Positions 1 through 5,619 of a stretch of 5,975 bases of DNA are shown here, in pieces. Source of the DNA: Desulfobacteraceae bacterium (GTDB taxonomy: Bacteria; Desulfobacterota; Desulfobacteria; Desulfobacterales; Desulfosarcinaceae). The position numbers and the translations under genes are program-made. The notes under the pieces were generated by a model. It was given only the letters and a program-made list of their open reading frames with translations, did not search any database and was not told where the DNA came from. The DNA lies in the NCBI GenBank assembly GCA_027031325.1, contig JALVRI010000208.1:1-5975 (forward strand), read 5' to 3'. Each line of letters begins with the position of its first letter. Positions within the stretch are counted from its first letter, which is position 1.

Positions 1-575
1 GTTCCGGCCGCAAGTCTGGCGAGGGTCTCAACCATCAACCCGGCTCCCATCACCGCAAGACGGTCGTGGAGGCTGGCGGCGGTGTCCTCCGGCAGGACGG
101 GGGTGGTTTCCTGGAGGAGGATATCGCCGGTGTCGACCCCGGCATCCATCTTCATCGTAGTCACCCCGGTCTTGGGTTCGCGATTCATGATGGCCCACTG
201 GATCGGTGCCGGGCCGCGGTATTTGGGCAGCAGCGAGGCATGCAGGTTGATGGCTCCGAATTCGGCCCTGGACATCAGTTCCGGGGTCAGGATGTGGCCC
301 ATGGCCACGACCACGATGAAAGCCGGGGCCAAGGAAGCAATTTGATTGATGAAACGCTCTGTTCTGAGGGTGGACGGCTGGACCAGATCGAGTCCGAGTT
401 TTACGGCGGCCGTTTTGACCGGCGGCGGGCTGAGCCGCCTTCCCCTGCCTTTGGGCTTGTCAGGACGGGTGACCACCAGGGATATGGGGAACCCGGCCGC
501 GTGGAGCGCTTCCAGGGTGGGCACGGAAAACTCCGGTGTTCCCATGAAGACTATTTTGTACTGGTTCCTTTTCAT
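1..575 (-). CDS. fmt: Methionyl-tRNA formyltransferase, N-terminal part (cut by window edge)
   Basis: This cytoplasmic enzyme transfers a formyl group from 10-formyltetrahydrofolate to Met-tRNA(fMet), making the initiator tRNA. My reading of the minus strand gives 191 codons from the ATG at 575-573. The family is about 310-320 residues, so this is the formyltransferase catalytic domain, and the C-terminal tRNA-binding domain lies beyond the left edge. Visible motifs are the N-terminal FMGTPEFSVPTL (10-21), the RPDKPKGRGR loop (37-46), NLHASLLPKYRG (110-121) and DAGVDTGDILL (144-154). N110, H112 and D148 match the catalytic Asn, His and Asp of E. coli Fmt (N106, H108, D144). The usual AYGxIL segment reads AMGHIL (91-96), a mild variant. 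The start overlaps the def stop by one base (TAATG), which suggests translational coupling. A GAGG lies just upstream within def. Identification is secure. Confidence 0.97.
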   Translation of the reverse strand, partial: MKRNQYKIVFMGTPEFSVPTLEALHAAGFPISLVVTRPDKPKGRGRRLSPPPVKTAAVKLGLDLVQPSTLRTERFINQIASLAPAFIVVVAMGHILTPELMSRAEFGAINLHASLLPKYRGPAPIQWAIMNREPKTGVTTMKMDAGVDTGDILLQETTPVLPEDTAASLHDRLAVMGAGLMVETLARLAAG

Positions 576-1081
576 TACCGGGCCCTCATCTTTTTCTTTA
601 CCCGGCGGGCGTACATCTGTCTTTTGAGGGAACTTATGCGGTCGATAAACAAGGTTCCGTTGAGATGGTCTATCTCGTGTTGCAGTACGATTGCCGGCAG
701 TCCCTCGGCTTCGAAGCGCAGGGGCTTGCCTTCACGATCGAGTGCCTCCACCAGGACCCGCTGCGCCCGCTTCACATCGGCCCGAAAGTCGGGCACGCTG
801 AGACAGCCTTCATTTTCCGACAGGATTCGGCCCTCGCTGTCTACGATCCTGGGATTGATCAGAACCTGAAGGCGGCGCTGCTCGTCGGACGGGTTGATAT
901 CGTAGATCAAAAGGCTCTTGTCCACCCCGACCTGGATGGCGGCAAGGCCCACGCCGGGGGCCCGGTACATGGTTTCGGCCATGTCTTCTATGAGTTTTTG
1001 CAGGTCCCCGTCGATATTGTCCACCGGGCTAGCCTTGGTCTTCAGGAAATTATCCGGAAAAGTGAGAATCTTCAGTTCCAT
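575..1081 (-). CDS. def: Peptide deformylase
   Basis: This metalloenzyme removes the N-formyl group from new proteins as they leave the ribosome, and it acts in the cytoplasm. The 168-residue product has the normal length. All three family motifs are intact: GVGLAAIQ (43-50), EGCLS (91-95) and HEIDH (135-139). C93, H135 and H139 are the expected metal ligands and E136 the catalytic acid. The C-terminus is very basic (KRQMYARRVKKKMRAR), as is common in deformylases, where it helps ribosome docking. The ATG at 1081 gives the canonical start MELKILTFPD; an AAGGGT lies about 8 bases upstream. The gene follows the membrane-protein gene by 21 bases and overlaps fmt by one base, so it sits inside a tight minus-strand operon with its functional partner. 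Confidence 0.98.
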   Translation of the reverse strand: MELKILTFPDNFLKTKASPVDNIDGDLQKLIEDMAETMYRAPGVGLAAIQVGVDKSLLIYDINPSDEQRRLQVLINPRIVDSEGRILSENEGCLSVPDFRADVKRAQRVLVEALDREGKPLRFEAEGLPAIVLQHEIDHLNGTLFIDRISSLKRQMYARRVKKKMRAR

Positions 1082-1102
1082 CTTGAGACCCTTGTTATGC
1101 TT

Positions 1103-2179
1103 CTATCCCGGCATTTGCCGCCTGGAATCGGCAAGTTGCCAGATGTTGACGCTGGTTATCATGGCCGAAATCAAACCCACGGCGATTACCGGCAGCATTT
1201 GGACGGCGTGGTTGACCAGGGTGTAGCCGGCCGCGTCGGTTGGCTCGACCCCGAAAACGGCCAGCGCGAAAACACCCCCGGCCTCCCAAAGACCCCAGAA
1301 GCCGGGGACCGACGGCAGGGCGATGACGAAGCAGATGATCACCATGACCGCCGTCATCTGGGCCGGGGTTAGATCTATCCCCGGGCATCCCTTGGCCATG
1401 GTATAGTAAGAGAATGCCGCCGTTATCCACACCCCGACCGTCAATCCGGCACAGGCCGCCAGCCGGACAGGATCCTTGCCGAGGGCCAGGCCGGCAGCCA
1501 CGTTGTCGATTATTTTGAGCAGCAGGTTGCAAGCACGGTAAAAAAAACGGGCCGCCGCCCCGGGCCTGGTTTCAAGGAAGGCGGCCGCCTTGGCCACAAC
1601 CGACTGCACCCATCCCCTGGTGCGATCGTAGCCGATCAAGCCGACCGCCAGGATGAATATCCCGGCCGCCTGGGCCATGGCCAGGGCCACGCCTTCCAAA
1701 ATCTCCCGGTTAAGATGGTGTTTTCCGAACACCATGTCAAGGGAAGGCGAGATGGAAACCCTGCTGATCACCAGCACGAACAGGAGCATCAGCATGGTGA
1801 TGTCCATCAGCCTTTCAGCAGCCACGGTCGCCAGGCCGGTGGTCATTGGAATTTTGCGGTTGCGGCTCAGCAGGGCCGGGCGGGCAAGTTCACCAACCCT
1901 GCCCGGCAGGATACAATTGAGCATGAAACCGATCATCAGGGGATGAAATGCGTCCCAGAATGGAACCCTGGCGGCCGGATGAAGGATCAGCTTCCAGCGC
2001 ACGACCCTGAGGGAAAAACTCAACAGGACCAGGACAAGGGTGAAAGCAGTCCAACCCGGATCGATAGCGGTCATGTAGGCAAGCAGTTCGTCCAGCGGAA
2101 CGTTACGCAGGGCCAGCCAGAGGGCCAGGGCTGAAAAGGCGCTGCCTACAAGAAAGGATATCACCAATTTTTTACTCAT
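1103..2179 (-). CDS. Flippase-like integral membrane protein, YbhN/LPG-synthase transmembrane family
   Basis: A 358-residue multi-pass inner-membrane protein of the lysylphosphatidylglycerol synthase transmembrane family (UPF0104/YbhN/AglD-like). Characteristic segments are RVVRW (58-62), NCILPGRVGELAR (88-100), ATVAAERLMD (117-126) and LPSVPGFWGLWE (288-299). Hydrophobic stretches near 5-25, 43-60, 78-92, 125-142, 164-183, 240-262, 274-294, 301-314 and 326-346 suggest about eight or nine membrane spans. There is no C-terminal cytoplasmic aminoacyl-transferase domain as in MprF, so it is the stand-alone membrane module. Family members are linked to movement or modification of lipid-linked substrates, but the substrate here cannot be read from sequence. 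The ATG at 2179 has no strong Shine-Dalgarno sequence, yet gives a sensible MSKKLVISFL membrane start. It lies directly upstream of def-fmt, an arrangement I recall from Desulfobacterota. Confidence 0.88.
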   Translation of the reverse strand: MSKKLVISFLVGSAFSALALWLALRNVPLDELLAYMTAIDPGWTAFTLVLVLLSFSLRVVRWKLILHPAARVPFWDAFHPLMIGFMLNCILPGRVGELARPALLSRNRKIPMTTGLATVAAERLMDITMLMLLFVLVISRVSISPSLDMVFGKHHLNREILEGVALAMAQAAGIFILAVGLIGYDRTRGWVQSVVAKAAAFLETRPGAAARFFYRACNLLLKIIDNVAAGLALGKDPVRLAACAGLTVGVWITAAFSYYTMAKGCPGIDLTPAQMTAVMVIICFVIALPSVPGFWGLWEAGGVFALAVFGVEPTDAAGYTLVNHAVQMLPVIAVGLISAMITSVNIWQLADSRRQMPG

Positions 2180-2272
2180 TGGCTGCTTTATCCGCTTGTT
2201 CCGATATCTTGTGGTTCGACCCGGCCGGGGCGTGTTTTGCTCTTTTTTGGAGGCACTGATTTCATCAAGACA

Positions 2273-3220
2273 TCAATGAACGCTCAAATCGTCCAGCAGC
2301 CGCCGGGCATGCCGGACATCCTTTTCTATCTGGCGGGACAGTTCCCGGACCGAGGAAAACTTCTTTTCGTCCCTCAGCCGCTTGATGAAATTGACCCTGA
2401 TCGGCTGGCCGTATATCTCCCGGTCAAAATCGAAGATGTGGACTTCAACGGTGAAGATATGATCTCCAAAGGTGGGGCTGTAGCCGATGTTGGCCACCCC
2501 CCCGTAGGTTCGGCCGTCATGTTCGACCGTCACGGCATAGATTCCCATCTTGGGGCATAGCTCGTCGTAGAGGTTGATATTGGCCGTTGGAAAACCGAGT
2601 AATTTGCCTCCGCGGTTGCGCCCCCGGGCGACGGTGCCACGGATCTGGTACCAGCGGCCCAGCAGCCTGCGGGCCTGGTCCACCCGGCCCTGTTGAACAA
2701 GCTCCCTGATCCTGGTACTGCTGATACGTCCAGCCGTTCCGTTGAGGGACTGGATCCAGTCCAGGACGACCAGTTCGAAACCCATTTCGCTGGAAAGTCT
2801 GCGCAGCAGATCGAGATTGCCTTCGCGGTTACGCCCGAAGGTGTAATCCTTGCCGACGACAATGGCCTTGGCCCCGATCCTGGCAACCAGCAGGTCGGCA
2901 ACGAAGCTGCGGGCCGAAATCGAAGCGAATTTACGGCTGAAAGGTATGCAGATCAGTACATCCATGCCGGTACGCCCGATCAACTCGCACTTTTGCTCGT
3001 AAAGGGTAATCAAGGGCGGATGGCCGTTGGGTTTGAGAACCCGGAGGGGATGCGGCTCAAAGGTCATGGCCACCGAAATGCCCCCGATTTCATGGGCTTT
3101 TTCGATGGTGGCATGAAAAAGTGCCTGGTGGCCTATATGAACGCCATCGAAATTTCCGATGGTAATGACGGCATTTTTAAAAGGTTTTTCTATTTCTTCA
3201 AGTGTTTGAATGATTTTCAT
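2273..3220 (-). CDS. ribF: Bifunctional riboflavin kinase / FAD synthetase
   Basis: This cytoplasmic enzyme makes FMN from riboflavin and ATP, then FAD from FMN and ATP. The 315-residue length is typical. The N-terminal adenylyltransferase domain shows TIGNFDGVHIGHQ (20-32, with the HxGH-type nucleotide-binding motif), TFEPHP (53-58), VVGKDYTFGRNREGN (121-135) and ISSTRIRELV (166-175, the second nucleotide-binding signature). The C-terminal riboflavin kinase domain shows GKLLGFPTANI (205-215), NIGYSPTFG (244-252) and VEVHIFDFD (258-266), where E259 fits the kinase catalytic glutamate. Both halves look functional. The ATG at 3220 is preceded by GCGAGG about 12 bases upstream. A 93-base gap follows before the flippase-like gene, with no convincing terminator, so read-through is possible. 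I saw no FMN riboswitch pattern in the short upstream region. Confidence 0.97.
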   Translation of the reverse strand: MKIIQTLEEIEKPFKNAVITIGNFDGVHIGHQALFHATIEKAHEIGGISVAMTFEPHPLRVLKPNGHPPLITLYEQKCELIGRTGMDVLICIPFSRKFASISARSFVADLLVARIGAKAIVVGKDYTFGRNREGNLDLLRRLSSEMGFELVVLDWIQSLNGTAGRISSTRIRELVQQGRVDQARRLLGRWYQIRGTVARGRNRGGKLLGFPTANINLYDELCPKMGIYAVTVEHDGRTYGGVANIGYSPTFGDHIFTVEVHIFDFDREIYGQPIRVNFIKRLRDEKKFSSVRELSRQIEKDVRHARRLLDDLSVH

Positions 3221-3248
3221 CAGAATTTGGAGCCTCGCAATTATCTAC

Positions 3249-3277
3249 TTGACACCTTAAGCAAAAACATTTAGATA
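3249..3277 (+). promoter_or_regulatory. Candidate sigma-70 promoter for tRNA-Leu
   Basis: A perfect TTGACA (3249-3254) is followed, after 17 bases, by TAGATA (3272-3277), a weak -10 with three of six consensus bases. Transcription would start near 3284, about 48 bases before the mature tRNA. Position and orientation fit the tRNA gene. The -10 is the weak point. Confidence 0.5.
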
Positions 3278-3295
3278 AGGCATCTTCTGATGGAA

Positions 3296-3320
3296 TTCAA
3301 CCTTTTTCACAGTGGTTGAA
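3296..3320. repeat. Perfect 7-bp inverted repeat in the tRNA leader
   Basis: TTCAACC (3296-3302) and GGTTGAA (3314-3320) are exact reverse complements separated by 11 bases. The loop contains CACAGTG, itself a small palindrome. It lies between the tRNA promoter candidate and the tRNA 5' end, so it would form a hairpin in the precursor. It lacks a following T run, so it is not a standard terminator. It could be a processing structure, a protein site, or chance. Confidence 0.45.
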
Positions 3321-3331
3321 CTTCACCAAGT

Positions 3332-3418
3332 GCCGAAGTGGCGGAACTGGTAGACGCGCCAGGTTCAGGGTCTGGTGGGGGTTCCCCCGTGGAGGTTCGA
3401 GTCCTCTCTTCGGCACCA
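3332..3418 (+). tRNA. tRNA-Leu (anticodon CAG)
   Basis: A complete 87-base tRNA with encoded CCA. The acceptor stem is GCCGAAG (3332-3338) with CTTCGGC (3408-3414), then discriminator A and CCA. The D stem is GCG/CGC (3341-3343, 3355-3357). The anticodon stem is CCAGG/TCTGG (3359-3363, 3371-3375, last pair G-T), with loop TTCAGGG and anticodon CAG at 3366-3368, reading CUG. A long variable arm with GGGGG/CCCCC (3377-3388) marks it as a class II tRNA. The T arm is GGAGG-TTCGAGT-CCTCT. The overall layout matches E. coli tRNA-Leu(CAG). It stands alone between minus-strand genes and has its own terminator. Confidence 0.98.
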
Positions 3419-3419
3419 G

Positions 3420-3458
3420 AAAAAAAGCAAGGCCGGGGATTTTCCCCCGGCCTTTTTT
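3420..3458. terminator. Bidirectional intrinsic terminator
   Basis: The stem GGCCGGGG (3431-3438) pairs with CCCCGGCC (3445-3452) across a 6-base loop, and two further A-T pairs extend it. Six Ts follow on the plus strand (3453-3458), and seven As precede it (3420-3426, Ts on the minus strand after TTGC). It therefore serves tRNA-Leu from the left and the minus-strand gene ending at 3492 from the right. It begins only two bases after the tRNA CCA. Confidence 0.92.
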
Positions 3459-3491
3459 ATATCACGACATTCGAAAATCCGGGCCTGCAGT

Positions 3492-4370
3492 TCACTGGGC
3501 CGGCTTGTCCGCGGCCTCCGGGGTTGTCGGAGCCGGCGGCGTTTGGCCCCCGGCAGGCTTTTCAGGTTCCGGCTTTTCAGGTTCGGGGCTTTGGGGAGCC
3601 TGTTTTGGAGGTTGTTCAACCGCCGGCTTGTGAGGCTCCTGTTCGTCCTGGACGCCGGCAGGGGTGGGTTCGGCCCCGGGAGCCGGCTTGGTTTTTTCTT
3701 CGGCTGCGGGAGCCGGCTTTGGCTCTTGCTGGACTGCTTTTTCGGCCTTCGGTTTGACGGGCGCAGTTTCGTGCCCGGTCTCCGGCATGGGTTGAGACTC
3801 TGACACCGGAGATTTGACGACGGCCGGGGCTTTTTCAGTCTTGATTCCTTGCCGGGCCGCAGGTTGTTCGACCCCGGGGGCTTTTGTTTCGGGACCGGGA
3901 AGCGCCTTGGCCGGGACAGCTGGTTTGACAGGCTGGCCGGCTTCTTTGGCTGGCTGCTGCGCGCCGGTTTCGGCGGCCTGGGTTTGCGTGCCTTTTGCAG
4001 CACCGGTTGCAGGACCGGGAACCGGCTTGGAAGGAGCCGGCGCTGAAGATAGCTTGGCCTTCAGCGTGGCCAGAGCCGCCCGCAGCTTTTGGTTTTCGGC
4101 CTGGCGGGCCTTGAGTTGGTTTTCAAGGCTTGAGATTTGACGGTTTAGTTTTGTCAACTGGGACTTGAAAGCCTCCAATTGTAAATTGTTGTCCTGGCGT
4201 TGGGATTGCAAGGCGGCGGCCTGCTGCCTGGTCAGGCGGGCGGCCTGTAGATTTGCCAGGAAAGCGGCTGCCGAGGCCAGCAAGGCCAGCAGGGCGCATA
4301 CCAGGATCACCATTTGGAGCCTGGAGATACTTTGGTTCATCTGTTTGAGATGGAGAGGTCCGATATCCAT
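3492..4370 (-). CDS. Hypothetical membrane-anchored coiled-coil protein with Pro/Ala/Lys/Glu-rich tail
   Basis: No family recognised. The 292-residue product has three zones: a short N-terminus and one membrane span (about 20-40), a charged and Gln-rich coiled coil (about 41-108), and a 180-residue tail dominated by Pro, Ala, Lys, Glu and Gln (109-292). The tail includes a tandem EPEKP-EPEKP (262-271). It resembles the extended periplasmic linkers of TonB- or cell-wall-associated proteins, but no TonB C-terminal, LysM or SPOR domain is visible. I chose the ATG at 4370 because AGGAAG lies 8 bases upstream. An open frame extends to a start at 4427, which would overlap the upstream gene and add 19 unremarkable residues. 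The gene lies 17 bases after the preceding membrane/coiled-coil gene, so they are probably co-transcribed. It ends just before the bidirectional terminator. Topology with the tail outside the cytoplasm is likely but unproven. Confidence 0.82.
   Translation of the reverse strand: MDIGPLHLKQMNQSISRLQMVILVCALLALLASAAAFLANLQAARLTRQQAAALQSQRQDNNLQLEAFKSQLTKLNRQISSLENQLKARQAENQKLRAALATLKAKLSSAPAPSKPVPGPATGAAKGTQTQAAETGAQQPAKEAGQPVKPAVPAKALPGPETKAPGVEQPAARQGIKTEKAPAVVKSPVSESQPMPETGHETAPVKPKAEKAVQQEPKPAPAAEEKTKPAPGAEPTPAGVQDEQEPHKPAVEQPPKQAPQSPEPEKPEPEKPAGGQTPPAPTTPEAADKPAQ
3556..3585. repeat. 15-bp tandem duplication within the Pro-rich tail
   Basis: Two adjacent 15-base units, 3556-3570 and 3571-3585, are identical except for the last base. 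They encode EPEKP twice in the tail of the minus-strand protein. The unit is a multiple of three and keeps the frame, as expected from slippage in a tolerant disordered region. Confidence 0.9.
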
Positions 4371-4378
4371 GGCCGTTT

Positions 4379-4384
4379 CTTCCT
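4379..4384 (-). promoter_or_regulatory. Ribosome binding site that sets the 4370 start
   Basis: AGGAAG on the minus strand lies 8 bases before the ATG at 4370 and within four bases after the TGA of the upstream gene (4388-4390). This supports the short start over the 4427 alternative. Confidence 0.75.
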
Positions 4385-4387
4385 GTT

Positions 4388-5149
4388 TCAGATTTCGAGC
4401 TTGCCCACGATGAGCGTCAAGGACCATTCACGGTATTTTTTAACCGATCTGGCCGATACTTCCAGACCTATGGTTGTAAAGGCACGTTGCAGGAAAGTTG
4501 CGTAGGATGGTGCGGTCTGCTTGCTGTGGACGGCCAGGATTATCCCTTCCGGTTCGTTTGAGAAGGCGCTTTCGATTACCTGGGAGACCATCCAACCTTG
4601 CTTGGACAGGACTTGGCGCAATTCGTGTGCCATTTTCAAAGATGTTTCATTGCCAAGTAAAGATACGATGTCAAGTTCCCCCTTGGGGCCGTTCTGGAGG
4701 GTCTTGACAAGGATTTCAACCTGCTTCGGCTCCAATAAGGTTTCTTGGGAGCCTTCTTCCAGATCCAGCGTCCGGGAGTCCGAACCGTCGGCGGTCGTCG
4801 ACGTCTTGAGCGCCTGTTGGGCGGAAGTGAATTTCCGGCGCAGCCGGTCCAGTTCCTTGCGCAAGGCTTCGGCATCCATTTCGGCCAGCCGCTTCTGCTC
4901 CTCGATCTCATCCACCCGTTTCCTGGCCTCTTGCAATTGGCCCAGTGTTTCAGCGGCCGATTTTTCGGCCGCCTTGACTTTGGTCTCGTTTTGGCGATCT
5001 TTTTCCTCAACGAGCCGCAGCAGCCGCCTTCCTTTGGACAACAGCGCCACGGCCGCAAAAACGCAGATGAAACATAGAAGGGAAGCGACACCCTGCATCC
5101 AGGTACCGAGAACAGCGACGGTATCAAAGTTATTCCACCAGCTAAACAT
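4388..5149 (-). CDS. Hypothetical membrane-anchored coiled-coil protein with conserved-looking C-terminal domain
   Basis: Function unknown. The 253-residue protein has one membrane span (about 11-38), a highly charged coiled coil (about 41-118), a short Ser/Thr/Asp-rich linker (about 115-138) and a compact C-terminal domain (about 138-253). That domain reads as alternating helices and strands, with notable segments PKGELDIVSLLGN (155-167), KQGWMVSQVI (183-192), EPEGIILAVHS (199-209), LQRAFTTIGLEV (220-231) and a final LTLIVG (244-249). I recall domains of this style at the ends of other membrane-anchored bacterial hypotheticals, but can give no name or function. The ATG at 5149 is chosen because AAGGAG sits 6 bases upstream. 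An in-frame TTG at 5275 would add 42 residues but lacks comparable support. It is the first gene of a two-gene minus-strand unit. The coiled coil suggests oligomerisation, possibly with its neighbour, which has the same anchor-plus-coil design. Confidence 0.85.
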   Translation of the reverse strand: MFSWWNNFDTVAVLGTWMQGVASLLCFICVFAAVALLSKGRRLLRLVEEKDRQNETKVKAAEKSAAETLGQLQEARKRVDEIEEQKRLAEMDAEALRKELDRLRRKFTSAQQALKTSTTADGSDSRTLDLEEGSQETLLEPKQVEILVKTLQNGPKGELDIVSLLGNETSLKMAHELRQVLSKQGWMVSQVIESAFSNEPEGIILAVHSKQTAPSYATFLQRAFTTIGLEVSARSVKKYREWSLTLIVGKLEI

Positions 5150-5155
5150 GGTCAA

Positions 5156-5161
5156 CTCCTT
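5156..5161 (-). promoter_or_regulatory. Strong ribosome binding site that sets the 5149 start
   Basis: AAGGAG on the minus strand, 6 bases before the ATG at 5149. It is one of the best Shine-Dalgarno matches in the window and argues against the upstream TTG. Confidence 0.85.
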
Positions 5162-5181
5162 TAAGATTCCAACAATGCAGT

Positions 5182-5280
5182 GCAGGCCCTGCTCGCGTGA
5201 CCTGGAACGAAGTTCCGCTGCAGTTTCCCACCGGGCTTCGACTGCGGCCTGGATTGCAGCGCCACCTCCAGGCAAGGTGG
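5182..5280 (-). repeat. Cluster of three inverted repeats in the presumed 5' leader
   Basis: Three perfect small inverted repeats lie in the likely leader of the minus-strand operon: CCACCT/AGGTGG around a 7-base loop (5262-5280), GGAAC-GAA-GTTCC (5204-5216) and GCAGG-C-CCTGC (5182-5192, with an unrealistically tight loop). Together they suggest a structured leader, but each is short and such repeats occur by chance in G+C-rich DNA. Confidence 0.35.
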
Positions 5281-5320
5281 TCGGCTATGGCCAAGGTGTG
5301 GCTAAAGATCGATATTAATA

Positions 5321-5333
5321 CTTGTAATACAAG
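5321..5333. repeat. Palindrome CTTGTA-A-TACAAG, possible operator
   Basis: A perfect 6-bp inverted repeat around one central base. It sits beside an A+T-rich patch (TATTAATA, 5313-5320) that could hold the -10 region of the minus-strand operon, which is where a repressor site would be expected. No regulator was identified. Confidence 0.35.
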
Positions 5334-5370
5334 GAAATCGGAACCAAAGCAAGTGATAATTGCACCCGCG

Positions 5371-5386
5371 GCCGAAGCGGTTCGGC
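5371..5386. repeat. Hairpin GCCGAA-GCGG-TTCGGC
   Basis: A perfect 6-bp stem with a 4-base loop in the divergent intergenic region. No T run follows on either strand, so it is not an intrinsic terminator. Confidence 0.4.
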
Positions 5387-5499
5387 AGACACCAGGAAGC
5401 ATGCGGGCATCTGAAACACCATGACGACACGGTCGGCAACGGCTTCCCGGCCCGGTATTGTATTAATCCTTTTTAAGTGATAGAGGACAGGATTGCGCA

Positions 5500-5511
5500 T
5501 TGCGGCCGCAA
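5500..5511. repeat. 12-bp perfect palindrome TTGCGGCCGCAA
   Basis: A gapless 12-base palindrome about 110 bases before the djlA-like start. It could be a dimeric protein-binding site in that gene's upstream region, or chance. Confidence 0.35.
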
Positions 5512-5602
5512 CGGAAGGGGTTGGTTTGCCCGGCCGACCCGGCCTTGCGGATAGGGTCCCTGACCAGCTCCCCGGCAGGCACCATTGAAAAAGCAACCGG
5601 CA

Positions 5603-5610
5603 AGGAAGGA
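5603..5610 (+). promoter_or_regulatory. Ribosome binding site that sets the 5620 start
   Basis: AGGAAGGA lies 9 bases before the ATG at 5620, against 15 before the next in-frame ATG at 5626. It sits in the loop of a possible CAAGG/CCTTG hairpin (5601-5617), which could weakly affect initiation. Confidence 0.7.
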
Positions 5611-5619
5611 TACCTTGAA

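Larger units (their letters stand above)
5150..5619. other. 470-base non-coding region between divergent genes
   Basis: No convincing gene on either strand. Open frames here lack a recognisable protein pattern and a good ribosome binding site, or run antisense into the djlA-like gene. The region must hold the promoters of both divergent units. A few weak outward-facing boxes occur: GTATTAAT appears on the minus strand at 5321-5314 and on the plus strand at 5460-5467, each roughly 150-165 bases before the start codon it faces. On the plus strand TTGTAT (5458-5463), 17 bases and TAGAGG (5481-5486) form a poor promoter match. Several short inverted repeats are listed separately. No known structured RNA was recognised. 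Confidence 0.7.

Noticed and set aside
66..869. Plus-strand open frame of 267 codons over fmt and def
   Set aside because: Both fmt and def are certain on the other strand, and this frame shows no protein family pattern.
2180..2272. CCCGGCCGGG palindrome near an A/T run between ribF and the flippase-like gene, as a terminator
   Set aside because: The palindrome has no loop, and the T run is on the wrong side for the minus-strand genes.
3238..3250. GATAAT on the minus strand (3245-3240) as a -10 box for ribF
   Set aside because: Transcription would begin within or beside the ribosome binding site, and no matching -35 is seen.
3332..3460. tRNA-Leu 3' end as an attachment site for an integrated element
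   Set aside because: No integrase, no repeated copy of the tRNA 3' end, and no shift in gene character beside it. A terminator follows directly.
3365..4003. Long minus-strand frame of Lys/Pro/Arg/Ser-rich sequence covering the tRNA
   Set aside because: It is an out-of-frame shadow of the Pro/Ala-rich gene, overlaps the tRNA and terminator, and has no domain pattern.
4371..4427. Upstream start for the Pro-rich protein, overlapping the preceding gene
   Set aside because: The ATG at 4370 has a good AGGAAG at proper spacing, and the extra 19 residues look like read-through of the neighbour's end in another frame.
5314..5482. Repeated 8-mers GTATTAAT (opposite strands) and AAGTGATA (5351-5358 and 5475-5482) in the intergenic region
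   Set aside because: A few matching 8-mers are expected by chance in about 470 bases. Kept only as weak promoter hints.
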